Shown: positions 44,620-54,754, counted from the stretch's first letter. The stretch is 64,000 bases of DNA from Pseudomonas fluorescens (GCF_902497775.2 NZ_OZ024668.1:1697826-1761825), one strand, 5' to 3'. The notes: generated from the letters alone by a model not told the origin. Made by a program: numbers and translations.

Positions 44620-45519
44620 ATGACCGAACGCATTCCCGCACTGCAGGCGCTTCGGGCGTTCGAGGTGGCCGCGCGCTACGGCTCTTTCACCCGCGCCGCT
44701 GAAGAACTGGCCCTGACCCAGGGCGCCATCAGCCATCACATCAAGACCCTCGAAGGCCTGTTCGACTGTGCCCTGTTCGAACGGCGCGGGCCGAAAGTGA
44801 CGCTGACCGAGCCGGGCCGGTTACTGGCCCAGGAGCTCAAGGTCGGCTTCAAGATCATCGAAAACGCCTGTGGCCTGCTCAAGCAGGACCGCCAGCACCT
44901 GCGCCTGAAAGCGCCCTCGACCCTGACCGTGCGCTGGTTGCTCAGGCAGCTGGCGCTGTTCAAGCAAGGCGAGGATCACAGTCAGGTGCAACTGAGCAGC
45001 GTGTGGATGGACATCGACACGGTGGACTTCTACAGCGAGCCCTACGACTGCGCGATCCTCCTCGCCGATGGCCATTTCGGCGCGGACATCGCCAGCCTCA
45101 AGCTGTTTGACGAATGGCTGGTGCCAGTGTGCCAGCCCGGTTACCCGGCAGACCTGGCTCGCTGCGAGCTGCTGCACCCATCGCCGGACCGGCGTGACTG
45201 GCGACGCTGGGTGCAACGGGCAGGGGGCGAGGCGATCAACCTGGAGCGCGGCCAGGTGTTCGACACCCTGGATCAGGGCATTTCGGCTGCCCAGCAGGGC
45301 CTGGGCGTGGCCGTGGTCGACCTGCTGCTGGCCAGCGGCGAGCTCGACGCCGGCCGCCTGGTCACACCTTTCCCGCAGGCGGTGGTCACCGGCGAGGGCT
45401 ATTACCTGACCTGGCTGCAGGCCAGCCCCAAGGCGCGCCAGGTGCACGCGCTTGGCGAATTTTTGCAGCAGCAGGTGCCGCAACGTCCTGCTCAGGGGCT
45501 TGATTATTTGTATGACTAA
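44620..45519 (+). CDS. LysR-family regulator, GcvA/AmpR-like
   Basis: 299 residues from ATG 44620. The start ERIPALQALRAFEVAARYGS and FTRAAEELALTQGAISHHIK are those of the GcvA subgroup. It is divergent from the LysE gene and probably controls it. The last four bases overlap the stop of the convergent LysR gene. Confidence 0.92.
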   Translation: MTERIPALQALRAFEVAARYGSFTRAAEELALTQGAISHHIKTLEGLFDCALFERRGPKVTLTEPGRLLAQELKVGFKIIENACGLLKQDRQHLRLKAPSTLTVRWLLRQLALFKQGEDHSQVQLSSVWMDIDTVDFYSEPYDCAILLADGHFGADIASLKLFDEWLVPVCQPGYPADLARCELLHPSPDRRDWRRWVQRAGGEAINLERGQVFDTLDQGISAAQQGLGVAVVDLLLASGELDAGRLVTPFPQAVVTGEGYYLTWLQASPKARQVHALGEFLQQQVPQRPAQGLDYLYD

Positions 45520-46421
45520 TACTGCGGAGCGCCGGCATCGGGCAGCAGTCGCGTGCTCATGAAGTCGATGAACACCCGCAGCCGTGGCGGCACTTGCCGC
45601 CCTGAGGGCCACAGCAGGTAGAAGCTGCCGCGGCGCTCCATGTAGTCATCGAGCACGGTTACCAGGTCGCCGCGCTGCAACTGCGGGCGCACGGTGAAAT
45701 CCGGAATACAAGTGATGCCGCGGTCGCGCGTGGCAAAGCAGATGCGCGTGTCGACGTGGTTGCAGACCATCGACACCGGGATTTCATATACACGTCCAGC
45801 GGGCTCCTGGCGTAGCGGCCATTGCTCAAGCTTGCCGGTGCTGGGGAAGCGGTAGTGCAGGCAGGTGTGCCGGGCCAGTTCTGCGGGATGAGTGGGCGTG
45901 CCATTGCACGCCAGGTACGCCGGTGAGGCGACCAGCACATGGTGAAAGTGGCCAAGAAAGCGCGCGCTCAGGCGGGAGTCGCTGGGGGTGCCGCCGCGCA
46001 TTACCACGTCGAAACCTTCGCCGATGATATCGACTATGCGATCGTCGAAATCCAGGTCCAGTTCGATGGCCGGGTATTGCGCCATGAACTCGCTCAGAGC
46101 CGGCATCACCAGCGCGGTCACCTGCGGCAGGCTGATGCGCAAACGCCCGCGGGGTACTTCGCTGGCCTGGGACAGTTCAAGCTCGGTGGCTTCGATCTCG
46201 GCGAGGATGCGCCGGCTGCGTTCCAGGAACTGGCTGCCCTCGACGGTCAGGGTAATGCTGCGTGTGCTGCGGTGGAACAAGCGCACGCCAAGGCGGCTCT
46301 CCAGGCGTGCCACGCGCTTGCCGATGGCCGAGGCGCTGACCCCCAGCGACTGCGCGGCGCCGACAAAGCTGCCGGTTTCTGCCACCCGCACGAACACCAC
46401 GAAACCGCTGAGGCTATCCAT
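45516..46421 (-). CDS. LysR-family regulator
   Basis: 301 residues from ATG 46421, preferred over ATG 46427 because AGGAA is then correctly spaced. The helix-turn-helix is FVRVAETGSFVGAAQSLGVS followed by ASAIGKRVARLESRLG. It is divergent from an MFS exporter at 46535, with a dyad in the gap, so it probably controls that pump. Confidence 0.93.
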   Translation of the reverse strand: MDSLSGFVVFVRVAETGSFVGAAQSLGVSASAIGKRVARLESRLGVRLFHRSTRSITLTVEGSQFLERSRRILAEIEATELELSQASEVPRGRLRISLPQVTALVMPALSEFMAQYPAIELDLDFDDRIVDIIGEGFDVVMRGGTPSDSRLSARFLGHFHHVLVASPAYLACNGTPTHPAELARHTCLHYRFPSTGKLEQWPLRQEPAGRVYEIPVSMVCNHVDTRICFATRDRGITCIPDFTVRPQLQRGDLVTVLDDYMERRGSFYLLWPSGRQVPPRLRVFIDFMSTRLLPDAGAPQY

Positions 46422-46437
46422 CTGCATTTCCTGATTG

Positions 46438-46453
46438 CGGACATCAGTGTCCG
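46438..46453. promoter_or_regulatory. Dyad CGGACA-N4-TGTCCG, likely LysR operator
   Basis: A perfect 6-bp inverted repeat in the 113-bp divergent gap between the LysR and MFS genes, 17 bp upstream of the LysR start. It is symmetric enough to be a protein site. Confidence 0.4.
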
Positions 46454-46534
46454 TTATGAGTGGAATTGTACCCATCTTTTTCCGCAGTGACCGCAGGCTT
46501 AAGGTTCGCCCATCTTTCCTACAGGAGTTTCACC

Positions 46535-47743
46535 ATGACGCAGATGAGTTGCACCGCGGATGGGCCCGCCGATCTCGAACAGCCCTTGCCGGTCAGCGGC
46601 CTGCTGGCCCTGGCCATGACCGGTTTTATCGCCATCCTCAGCGAAACCCTGCCGGCCGGCCTGCTCGGGCAGATCTCCAGCGGCATGCACGTCAGCGAGG
46701 CCATGGCCGGGCAGATGGTCAGCGTCTATGCCCTGGGCTCGCTGCTGACCGCGATCCCGCTGGTGACCCTGACCCAGGGCTGGCGTCGGCGGCCGGTACT
46801 GCTGTTGGCGATTGTCGGCTTTGTGCTGTTCAACACAGTGACGGCGTTGTCGAGTTCGTACTGGCTGACCCTGGTTGCGCGCTTCATGACCGGCGTTGCC
46901 GCGGGCCTGGCCTGGGGTGTGATCGCCGGGCATGCACGGCGCATGGTCAGCCCCGAGCAGCAAGGCCGGGCCATGGCGGTGGCGATGATCGGCGCGCCGC
47001 TGGCCTTGTCGCTGGGGGTGCCGGCCGGTACCTGGCTGGGCGAGCTGATGGGCTGGCGCATGACCTTTGCGTTGGTGTCCGCTGCGACCCTGGTGCTGGT
47101 GGCCTGGGTGTTGTGCAAGGTGCCTGACTTCGAAGGCCATGCCCCGGGCCAACGCCCCGGCATCGTCCAGGTATTGCGTACCCCCGGCGTGCTGGCGGTG
47201 TTGCTGGTGATCCTCACCTGGGTGCTGGCGCACAACGTGCTGTACACCTACATCGTGCCGTACCTGGCCTCGGTGGGCCTGGCGGCGAGCACGGGTATGG
47301 TTCTGCTGACCTTCGGCATTGCCGCCCTGGCCGGTATTGGCGTGGTGGGCGCGTTGATCGACAAGCACCTGCGCAACATGGTCCTGCTGAGTTTGTTCGG
47401 CTTTGCCGTGGTGGCGCTGGTGCTCGGTTTTGTCAGCCAGTCGGCGCCGCTGGTGTACCTCAGTGTCGCGCTCTGGGGCCTGACCTACGGCGGCGCGCCG
47501 ACCCTGCTGCAAACCGCCAGTGCCGACGCCGCCGGGGAGGGCGCCGATGTCGCCCAGTCGATGATCGTCACGGTGTGGAACTCGGCGATTGCCGCGGGCG
47601 GCCTGCTCGGTGGCGTGCTGCTCAGCCAGTGGGGCGTGGGCAGTTTCCCCTGGGTGTTGCTGGCGCTGATCGCTCTGGCCTTGCTGATTGCCGGTCGCGC
47701 CCATGGTCACGGTTTTGCCCCGGGCGCACGGGTGCTGAGCTAA
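46535..47743 (+). CDS. MFS transporter, AraJ/YdhP-like exporter
   Basis: 402 residues from ATG 46535 with CAGGAG seven bases upstream. Twelve helices are visible. LLALAMTGFIAILSETLPAG (~23-42) and motif C-like MIGAPLALSLGVPAGTWLGE mark the DHA1 exporter group. Its regulator is probably the divergent LysR gene. Confidence 0.92.
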   Translation: MTQMSCTADGPADLEQPLPVSGLLALAMTGFIAILSETLPAGLLGQISSGMHVSEAMAGQMVSVYALGSLLTAIPLVTLTQGWRRRPVLLLAIVGFVLFNTVTALSSSYWLTLVARFMTGVAAGLAWGVIAGHARRMVSPEQQGRAMAVAMIGAPLALSLGVPAGTWLGELMGWRMTFALVSAATLVLVAWVLCKVPDFEGHAPGQRPGIVQVLRTPGVLAVLLVILTWVLAHNVLYTYIVPYLASVGLAASTGMVLLTFGIAALAGIGVVGALIDKHLRNMVLLSLFGFAVVALVLGFVSQSAPLVYLSVALWGLTYGGAPTLLQTASADAAGEGADVAQSMIVTVWNSAIAAGGLLGGVLLSQWGVGSFPWVLLALIALALLIAGRAHGHGFAPGARVLS

Positions 47744-47798
47744 GTTCGACGCAGACGGGTAGAATCGCCGCATACAAGGTGTTTTCGAGGTTGCAGCG

Positions 47799-50159
47799 GT
47801 GGAGTTACAGCAGGGCTTTGTCCTGACCCGGCATTGGCGCGATACCCCGGCCGGTACCGTTGTCGAGTTCTGGCTGGCCACCGATCAGGGCCCTCGGCGT
47901 TTGCGTCTGCCGGTGCAGACCTCGGTGGCGTTCATCCCCGCCGGGCAGCGGCACCAGGCTGAGGCGGTTTTGCGCGGCGAGCGCGACGTCGAGTTGCGCG
48001 AGCTGGCCTTGCGCGATTTCGAACAACGACCGGTGCTCGGCTTGTACTGCCGCCAGCACCGCCAGTTGATCCAGCTGGAAAAGCGCCTGCGCGCCGCCGG
48101 GGTGCAAATCTACGAGGCTGATGTGCGCCCGCCAGAGCGCTACCTGATGGAGCGCTTCATCACTGCGCCAGTCAGTTTCAGCGGCACCCCGGATGCCAGC
48201 GGCGTGTTGAACGAAGCCCAGCTCAAGCCGGCCCCCGACTACCGCCCTACGCTCAAGCTGGTGTCGCTGGACATCGAAACCACCGAGCGCGGCGAGTTGT
48301 ATTCGATCGCCCTCGAAGGCTGCGGCCAGCGTCAGGTGTACATGCTCGGTCCGGCCAACGGCGACGCCGCAGGCGTGGACTTCGACCTTGAATACTGCGA
48401 CAGCCGCGCGCAACTGCTCGAACGCCTGAACCACTGGCTGGCCCTGCACGACCCCGACGCGATCATCGGCTGGAACCTGGTGCAGTTCGACCTGCGCGTG
48501 CTGCAGCACCACGCCACCCAGCTCAAGGTGCCGCTGCGCCTGGGCCGTGGCGGTGAAGCAATGGACTGGCGCGAGCACGGCAGCCGCGCGCATTTTTTTG
48601 CCGGGGCCGCCGGGCGCCTGATCATCGACGGTATCGAAGGGCTGCGCTCGGCGACCTGGAGCTTCCCCTCGTTCAGCCTGGAGAACGTTGCCCAGACCCT
48701 GCTCGGCGAAGGCAAGGCCATCGACACCCCGTACCAGCGCATGGACGAAATCAACCGCATGTTCGCCGAGGACAAGCCGGCCCTGGCCCGCTACAACCTC
48801 AAGGACTGCGAGCTGGTGACGCGGATATTTGCCAAGACCGAACTGCTGACCTTCCTCCTCGAGCGGGCCACGGTCACCGGTTTGCCGGCCGACCGCAGCG
48901 GCGGTTCGGTGGCGGCGTTCTGTCATTTGTACATGCCCTTGATGCACCGCCAGGGCTTTGTCGCGCCGAACCAGGGCGAGCGCCCGGAGGAGGCCAGCCC
49001 CGGTGGTTTTGTCATGGATTCGCGGCCGGGGTTGTACGAGTCGGTACTGGTGCTCGACTACAAGAGCCTGTATCCGTCGATCATTCGCACTTTTCTGATC
49101 GACCCGCTGGGGCTGGTCGAAGGCTTGCGCGAGCCGGGTGATGAAACCTCGGTGCCAGGCTTTCGCGGTGCGCGTTTTTCTCGCACCCGGCATTGCCTGC
49201 CGGCGATTGTCGAGCGGGTCTGGCAGGGCCGCGAGACGGCCAAGCGCGAGCACAATGCGCCGCTGTCCCAGGCGCTGAAAATCATCATGAACGCCTTCTA
49301 CGGGGTGCTCGGCTCCAGCGGTTGCCGCTTCTTCGACCCGCGCCTGGCCTCCTCGATCACCCTGCGCGGCCACGAGATCATGCGCCGCACCCGCGAGCTG
49401 ATCGAGGCCCGGGGTTACGCGGTGATTTATGGCGACACCGACTCCACCTTCGTCTGGCTCAAGCGTGCCCATGACGAGGCGGATGCGGCGCGTATCGGCC
49501 GCGAGCTGGTGCAGCAGGTCAACCAGTGGTGGCGTGAGCACCTGCGCGACAGCTATGGCCTGGACAGTGCCCTGGAGCTGCAGTACGAGACCCACTACAA
49601 GCGCTTTTTGATGCCGACCATTCGCGGCGCCGAGGAGGGCAGCAAGAAGCGCTATGCTGGCCTGGTGCAACGGGGCGAGGGCACTGAAGAGATGATCTAC
49701 AAGGGCCTGGAAAGCGTGCGCACCGACTGGTCGCCGCTGGCCCGGCAGTTTCAGCAGGAACTGTACGAGCGGATCTTCAAGCGTCAGCCATACCAGCACT
49801 ACCTGCGTGAGTATGTGCGCAAGACGTTGGCGGGCGAGCAGGACGAGCTGCTGATCTACCGCAAGCGCCTGCGCCGCCCGCTGGCCGATTACCAGCGCAA
49901 CGTGCCGCCGCATGTGCGTGCAGCGCGCATGGCCGATGATTTCAATGACCGACAGGGCCGGCCGCGGCAGTATCAGCATGGCGGCTGGATCAGCTACGTG
50001 ATTACCGTGGCGGGGCCGGAGCCGCTGGAAACGCAGCATTCGGCAATCGATTACGACCACTACCTGACCCGGCAGTTGCAGCCGGTGGCGGATGCGATTT
50101 TGCCGTTTGTGGAGGACGACTTCACGGCGTTGATCGATCGGCAGATGGGCTTGTTCTAG
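47799..50159 (+). CDS. polB: DNA polymerase II (family B)
   Basis: 786 residues from GTG 47799, close to E. coli PolB (783). The 3'-5' exonuclease shows [20 protein letters not shown] (ExoI) and the ExoII/III region ([24 protein letters not shown]). Polymerase motifs are [13 protein letters not shown] (A), [18 protein letters not shown] (B) and [10 protein letters not shown] (C). It works in repair and restart at damaged forks. No clear LexA box was found in the 55 bp upstream. The gene looks intact. Confidence 0.97.
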   Translation: MELQQGFVLTRHWRDTPAGTVVEFWLATDQGPRRLRLPVQTSVAFIPAGQRHQAEAVLRGERDVELRELALRDFEQRPVLGLYCRQHRQLIQLEKRLRAAGVQIYEADVRPPERYLMERFITAPVSFSGTPDASGVLNEAQLKPAPDYRPTLKLVSLDIETTERGELYSIALEGCGQRQVYMLGPANGDAAGVDFDLEYCDSRAQLLERLNHWLALHDPDAIIGWNLVQFDLRVLQHHATQLKVPLRLGRGGEAMDWREHGSRAHFFAGAAGRLIIDGIEGLRSATWSFPSFSLENVAQTLLGEGKAIDTPYQRMDEINRMFAEDKPALARYNLKDCELVTRIFAKTELLTFLLERATVTGLPADRSGGSVAAFCHLYMPLMHRQGFVAPNQGERPEEASPGGFVMDSRPGLYESVLVLDYKSLYPSIIRTFLIDPLGLVEGLREPGDETSVPGFRGARFSRTRHCLPAIVERVWQGRETAKREHNAPLSQALKIIMNAFYGVLGSSGCRFFDPRLASSITLRGHEIMRRTRELIEARGYAVIYGDTDSTFVWLKRAHDEADAARIGRELVQQVNQWWREHLRDSYGLDSALELQYETHYKRFLMPTIRGAEEGSKKRYAGLVQRGEGTEEMIYKGLESVRTDWSPLARQFQQELYERIFKRQPYQHYLREYVRKTLAGEQDELLIYRKRLRRPLADYQRNVPPHVRAARMADDFNDRQGRPRQYQHGGWISYVITVAGPEPLETQHSAIDYDHYLTRQLQPVADAILPFVEDDFTALIDRQMGLF

Positions 50160-50183
50160 TAACTTTGCGAGCGCTCTGCGCTC

Positions 50184-50210
50184 GATCGCCGGCAAGGCCG
50201 GCTCCCACAC
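50184..50210. repeat. REP element
   Basis: GATCGCCGGCAAGGCCGGCT followed by CCCACAC, a common pseudomonad REP variant, between polB and the convergent DUF1772 gene. Confidence 0.65.
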
Positions 50211-50239
50211 TAGACCTGCATGCACCGACCCAGCAGCCG

Positions 50240-50743
50240 CTACTGCGTCCACACCACCCGCAGCAGCGCCACCATCAACCACGCCGTTGCTGCCAGGGCG
50301 GTGATGGTGCGCACATGGTTCCAGCGGTTCCACACCCGCGCATAGATCGGCCAGGCACTGGCCGCCTCGCTGCTGGCCGGGTCCAGGCGCGCCAGGCTCT
50401 GGTTGCGCGGCACGTTGAAGAGCAGGGTCACCAGCACGTTGCCCAGCAGGTACAGGCCGCTGCCGATGCCGATGCACAGGCTGCCGGGCAGTGGCCAGCG
50501 CAGCCAGGCCCAGGTCAGCAGAATCACGCAGGTGATGGCGGTACCGAGAAACAAAGACAGGAACAGGCGGTTGAGCACCACCTGGTTGATCGACTGCATG
50601 GCGGTGACCGCGCTCTGCGCCGGGATGTGCTCCAAGGCCTGCATGACGAAGTTGGAGAAGGCGAAGAACAACCCGCCCATCAACCCGCAGCCCAAAGCGG
50701 TAACAAGGATCAGCAGCAACAGCAGGGTGTCGGCAATGCTCAT
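50240..50743 (-). CDS. DUF1772 (anthrone-oxygenase-like) membrane protein
   Basis: 167 residues with four membrane helices (LLLLLILVTALGCGLMGGLF; LFLGTAITCVILLTWAWLRW). The pattern NFVMQALEHIPAQSAVTAMQ and VLVTLLFNVPRNQSLARLDP (N-x-P-x-N) is that of DUF1772. The fungal relatives oxidise anthrones, but bacterial members have no proven role. Confidence 0.88.
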   Translation of the reverse strand: MSIADTLLLLLILVTALGCGLMGGLFFAFSNFVMQALEHIPAQSAVTAMQSINQVVLNRLFLSLFLGTAITCVILLTWAWLRWPLPGSLCIGIGSGLYLLGNVLVTLLFNVPRNQSLARLDPASSEAASAWPIYARVWNRWNHVRTITALAATAWLMVALLRVVWTQ

Positions 50744-50967
50744 GGCTCAGGCCTTTTTTCCAGGGTGGTCGACGGGCATGGCAGGCGGCCTTCAGCTATC
50801 CTCAGAATCGGATGACAGACCTTTCGGCATACATCCAATGTCGCACTTGGTAATCGGAAGTTACCTTTGCCTTGCCCACTCATCTGGCCCTGTAGTTTAG
50901 GCTCGCAACCCGGATCTTTCGTCGCGATTTGTAGTCTTTGATGCATGGAAATAGAAAGGAGATGCGC

Positions 50968-51549
50968 ATGCTTGTTCGGTCACTGACCCTCGCCGCCTTG
51001 CTGGCCGTTGTTGCCGGTCCCGCCCTCGCTGCTGATAGCGATGACCCGCTGGCCCAGGATCTGAACAAGGCCCGTCCCTTGATTGTCCTTGCCCCCAGCA
51101 CCGCCGACCCAACCCTTCGCGCTTTGAACAAGGCCCTGGAAGACCCGGCCACCAAGGCTGCCTTTGAGGAGCGCAAGCTGGTGCTGTACAGCGTCGCCGG
51201 CATGATCGGCAAACGCGATGACAAGTTCCTGGATCAACAGGCGACCATGGCCCTGATCCGCCAGTTCAAATTCAGTGCCCGGGATACCGTGGTCACCCAG
51301 GTGGTACTGGTGGGCAAGGATGGCGAACACCACCGGATCGAACACACCGGCACTCTCGAGCCCAAGGCGATTTTCGATGCGGTCGACCAGTTGCCGGCGG
51401 CAGAGAAAGCCATCGTGCCACCGACTGTTGCCGACCTGAAAACCGACGCCACAAAGGACAAAGACGCCAAACCCGGCAAAGACGGCAAACCGGCCAAGCC
51501 GGCCAAGCCGGCAGCACCACCCAAACCGCCGAAGCCGCTGGAGGACTGA
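50968..51549 (+). CDS. DUF4174 exported protein
   Basis: 193 residues from ATG 50968; an ATG two codons earlier abuts the AAAGGAG site. A signal peptide ends at ALA. The ~120-residue mature domain (LNKARPLIVLAPSTADPTLR; VLYSVAGMIGKRDDK) is DUF4174, a thioredoxin-like fold without the CxxC. The tail is low-complexity KDAKPGKDGKPAKPAKPAAP, a lysine/proline-rich stretch that may reach into the envelope. Function unknown. Confidence 0.85.
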   Translation: MLVRSLTLAALLAVVAGPALAADSDDPLAQDLNKARPLIVLAPSTADPTLRALNKALEDPATKAAFEERKLVLYSVAGMIGKRDDKFLDQQATMALIRQFKFSARDTVVTQVVLVGKDGEHHRIEHTGTLEPKAIFDAVDQLPAAEKAIVPPTVADLKTDATKDKDAKPGKDGKPAKPAKPAAPPKPPKPLED

Positions 51550-51552
51550 GGC

Positions 51553-52761
51553 TCAGCCAATTGCCTGCAGGCGTTCAAAGAGCGCTGAGCTGAACGCGTC
51601 GAAATGCTCGATGAACAGTTCGGCGCTGGCCTCGGGGTCATAGGCGTGGCGCAGAAAGAAGCCTGCCTCGGCGGCCAGTTGCGGGCAGGTAATGCGCAAC
51701 TGCTCAGCGTGATCCTCCAGGGTCAGCGGCCAGGATGAGTCCTTGTCACTTCGCAGCATATTGCCGGCCCGCAGAGCCTTGCGCGAGGCCTCACGTTGCA
51801 GCTGCCGCAGCGTGTGGGCGTCACCCGCGTTGACGATACCTTCGCCATAGCGCTTGAGTACGGCTTGCAGGTCGGCGTTGACCGCCCTGGCGATGGCAGA
51901 CACGGGCTTGAACGGCGCGAAATACTGCACCAGATCTTCCCCCTGAATACAGCGACAGTGATGCTTGAGCCAATAGCCCCAGCTGTTGCGGTTTTCTGCG
52001 GCCAGCACCTGGTCGCGGGTACCGATGTCAAAATCGATCTTGCTCACCAATGGGTGGCGGTCTTCAAGCTCAGTCCTGAGGCGCTCAAGCTGTTGCAGGT
52101 CTTTGGCGGACGGTGTGCGATTGAGTATCAGGGTCACGTCCAGGTCCGATTCACCTTCGCGGGCATCGCCACGGGCAACGCTACCATAGAGGTAAATACC
52201 ACCGAGCAGTGCCTGGCAATGGCGTTCGAGGGTATGGCACAGATCGTCGAGCAGTGGCCGGTAAGCGGGTTGTAGCGCTATCGGCGCAAGGGTGAGGATA
52301 TCCCCGTTGGCATCCACACCGCCGACATACTTGTCCATGAACACCCGCTGGAAACCCTGATCGACGGCGCGATGGGTTTCGCGATAGCCCAGCGCCTGAT
52401 ACAGCCCCAGGTTTTCTGCCATGGCCTGGTTGGTGTACAGGCGAATGCGCGGCAACCCAAGTTGACGGGCGCAGGCATGGGCATGCTCGATAAGCTGGCG
52501 GCCATAGCCGCGCCCCTGCGCCCGGGGGTGCACGGCCACGTTGTCGATCAGCAGCGCGTGCTCTTCGGCGATCAACACCAGCAGGCCGAGAACCTGTCCT
52601 TGAACGTCCAGCAGCTGAACCTGCCGAGCGGCGATCAACGGCGCGTAGTCTTCGAGCATCGGCCCCGGCCTGGCCCCGATGCGGGCGATGTAGGGACTGT
52701 AGGCCGCCTCGATCAGGGCATCGATGGCGGCCAGGTCTTCAGCGGATGCCAGGCGGATCAT
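51553..52761 (-). CDS. GNAT acetyltransferase fused to a nucleotidyltransferase
   Basis: 402 residues. Residues 1-145 are a GNAT domain with the acetyl-CoA loop VHPRAQGRGYGRQLIEHA (~77-94) and NLGLYQALGYRETHR. Residues ~150-402 are an ANT/MNT-type nucleotidyltransferase with GSVARGDAREGESDLDVTLI (~192-211; the GS and DxD metal site) and a helical C-terminus. Two small-molecule modifying domains in one chain recall bifunctional aminoglycoside enzymes, but the substrate here is unknown, and no resistance cassette or mobile element is near. Confidence 0.88.
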   Translation of the reverse strand: MIRLASAEDLAAIDALIEAAYSPYIARIGARPGPMLEDYAPLIAARQVQLLDVQGQVLGLLVLIAEEHALLIDNVAVHPRAQGRGYGRQLIEHAHACARQLGLPRIRLYTNQAMAENLGLYQALGYRETHRAVDQGFQRVFMDKYVGGVDANGDILTLAPIALQPAYRPLLDDLCHTLERHCQALLGGIYLYGSVARGDAREGESDLDVTLILNRTPSAKDLQQLERLRTELEDRHPLVSKIDFDIGTRDQVLAAENRNSWGYWLKHHCRCIQGEDLVQYFAPFKPVSAIARAVNADLQAVLKRYGEGIVNAGDAHTLRQLQREASRKALRAGNMLRSDKDSSWPLTLEDHAEQLRITCPQLAAEAGFFLRHAYDPEASAELFIEHFDAFSSALFERLQAIG

Positions 52762-52803
52762 GCAGCAGGTCCTTGTGCGAGCGTGCGGGTCACTACGCTA
52801 ACA

Positions 52804-53898
52804 CTAACTGCCGGTCTTGACCTTGCTCCACACCCGGGTGCGGATGCGCTCGTACTTGAGTGGCAGCGGCTCCAGGGCAAACAGGGTGTCGAGCACTGCC
52901 TGGGGCGGGTATACGGAGGGGTTGTCGCGAATCTTCGCCTCCACCAGCGGCGCGGCATCCTTGTTGGCGTTGGGGTAGCCGAGGTAGTTGGTGGAAGCGG
53001 CGATCACCTCGGGGCGCAGCATGTAGTTGATAAAGGCCAGGCCTTGCTGCGGGTTGGGGGCGTCCTTGAGCAGGACCATGCTTTCGAGCCAGAACGGCGC
53101 GCCTTCGCGGGGGATGGCGTAGCGGATGTCGCGGCCGTTCCTGGCATTGTCGGCGGCAAGCTTGGCGTCAAACACGCCGCCGGACCAGCCTAGCACCACG
53201 CAGACATTGCCGTTGGCCAGGTCCGAGATGAAGCGAGAGGAGTCGAAGTAGGCGATATGCGGGCGCACCTTGAGCAGCAGCGCTTCGGCCTTGCGGTAGT
53301 CCTCGGGGTTCTTGCTGTTGTAGGGCAGGCCCAGGTAGTGCAGGGCGATGGGGATGATCTCGTTGGGAGAGTCGAGCATGGCCACACCGCAGTCGGCCAG
53401 CTTGGCGATGTTTTCTTCCTTGAAGAGCAGGTCCCAGGAATTGAGCGGCGCATCATTGCCCAGTCGGGCCTTGACCTTGTCGACGTCGTAACCCAGGCCC
53501 GTGGTACCCCACAAGTAGGGGGCGGCGAAACGGTTGCCGGGGTCATTGCCCTGCAGCTTGGCGAGGATCTGCGGGTCCAGGTGCGGCAAGTTGGGCAACT
53601 GGCTGCGGTCGAGTTCAGCGAGTACCCCGGCCTTGATCAGGTTGGGCAGCAGATCGGCGCTGGCGAACACCACGTCATAGCCGCTGCGGCCGGCCATCAG
53701 CTTGCTCTGCATGACATCGCTGTTGTCGAACACGTCATACACCGGGGCGATCCCCGAGGCCTGCTGGAACTCCTTGGTGGTGTTGGGGGCAATGTAGTCG
53801 TACCAGTTGTAGATGTGCACGCTGGGCGCGGCGGCATGGGCGGCTGCCAGGTTGAGCAGCGCGGCCAGGGCCAGGGGCAGGTGACGGATCGACTTCAT
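52804..53898 (-). CDS. Polyamine ABC transporter substrate-binding protein (PotF/SpuD-like)
   Basis: 364 residues from ATG 53898 with GGAG eight bases upstream. A signal peptide ends at AHAA. VHIYNWYDYIAPNTTKEFQQ (~27-46), DVFDNSDVMQSKLMAGRSGY and WLESMVLLKDAPNPQQGLAF are typical of PotF/SpuD/SpuE. It should bind putrescine, spermidine or a related amine. No permease or ATPase lies beside it, so it must share a transporter encoded elsewhere, or serve in sensing. Confidence 0.93.
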   Translation of the reverse strand: MKSIRHLPLALAALLNLAAAHAAAPSVHIYNWYDYIAPNTTKEFQQASGIAPVYDVFDNSDVMQSKLMAGRSGYDVVFASADLLPNLIKAGVLAELDRSQLPNLPHLDPQILAKLQGNDPGNRFAAPYLWGTTGLGYDVDKVKARLGNDAPLNSWDLLFKEENIAKLADCGVAMLDSPNEIIPIALHYLGLPYNSKNPEDYRKAEALLLKVRPHIAYFDSSRFISDLANGNVCVVLGWSGGVFDAKLAADNARNGRDIRYAIPREGAPFWLESMVLLKDAPNPQQGLAFINYMLRPEVIAASTNYLGYPNANKDAAPLVEAKIRDNPSVYPPQAVLDTLFALEPLPLKYERIRTRVWSKVKTGS

Positions 53899-53938
53899 GA
53901 AGGGCACTCCGGGATCTTGTTGTTGTAAGGGGTAGCGC

Positions 53939-54754
53939 TCAGGGGATCAGCAGTTCGCGGCGGCCATCGGCGTGTTCGAGGCGCTGGCCGGGCAACTGCA
54001 GGCGTCGGTCGGCCAGGTAGTCGTAGTCGCGGCGGGCGTGGTCGAGTTGCGCAAGGTCGAGTTCGATGATCTGCCGGCAGGGTTCTCGCCCTGCTTCGAA
54101 CAGCAGGCGCCCATGGGGGTCGACCACGGCGCTGGCGCCAGCGAACACCAGGCCGTCATCACTCGGGCCGACGCGATTGACCATCAGGGCGAAGGCCTGG
54201 TTCTCCTGGGCGCGGGCCATGATCGCGGTGCGGTGCACCGGGCCGTAGGGGTCCATGTTGCCGTTGCTGACCACGATCAGGTCGACGCCCAGTTGCGCCA
54301 GGGCGCGGCTGCTTTCCGGCAATTCGATGTCGTAGCAGATCAGCAGGCCGATGCGCAGGCCTTTGAAGGTGGTGGTGGCGTAGCGATCACCGGGTGTGAA
54401 CAGGCCGCGCTCCGAGGGCCACAGGTGGGTCTTGCGGTAGCGCAGGGCGATGCCCTCGGGGGTCAGCAACAGCGAAGTGTTGTAGTAATGGCCGTCGGCT
54501 TTTTCGGCCAGACCGATCACCACCGCCACATCGCGCTCGCGCACCGCCTGCAGCACGGCCTGGATGCTGGGACCGTCCACCGCCTCGGCGACCTCGGGCA
54601 ACTGCCCGGCACTGGCAAAGCCCATCAGCTGGGTTTCCGGGAACACCAGCAGGTCGGTGTCGGCCGCGCAACTGGCAATGGCTTCAAGGGTGCGTTGCAG
54701 GTTATAAGCGGTATTGCCGTCGCGGCCTTCGAGTTGTATCAGTTCGATCTTCAT
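53939..54754 (-). CDS. Nitrilase-superfamily amidohydrolase
   Basis: 271 residues. The catalytic Glu-Lys-Cys are in LLVFPETQLMG (E40), YRKTHLWPSERG (K~109) and IGLLICYDIELPES (C~143). This carbon-nitrogen hydrolase cleaves an amide or a carbamoyl group; N-carbamoylputrescine amidase (AguB) belongs to the same superfamily. It lies 40 bp upstream of the polyamine-binding protein on the same strand, which suggests an amine-related substrate. Confidence 0.9.
   Translation of the reverse strand: MKIELIQLEGRDGNTAYNLQRTLEAIASCAADTDLLVFPETQLMGFASAGQLPEVAEAVDGPSIQAVLQAVRERDVAVVIGLAEKADGHYYNTSLLLTPEGIALRYRKTHLWPSERGLFTPGDRYATTTFKGLRIGLLICYDIELPESSRALAQLGVDLIVVSNGNMDPYGPVHRTAIMARAQENQAFALMVNRVGPSDDGLVFAGASAVVDPHGRLLFEAGREPCRQIIELDLAQLDHARRDYDYLADRRLQLPGQRLEHADGRRELLIP

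Noticed and set aside
47744..47798. LexA (SOS) box upstream of polB
   Set aside because: No CTGT-N8-ACAG sequence is found in the 55-bp gap.
47805..50477. 890-codon minus-strand open frame opposite polB
   Set aside because: PolB motifs on the plus strand are complete; the antisense product has no domain and a shadow-like composition.
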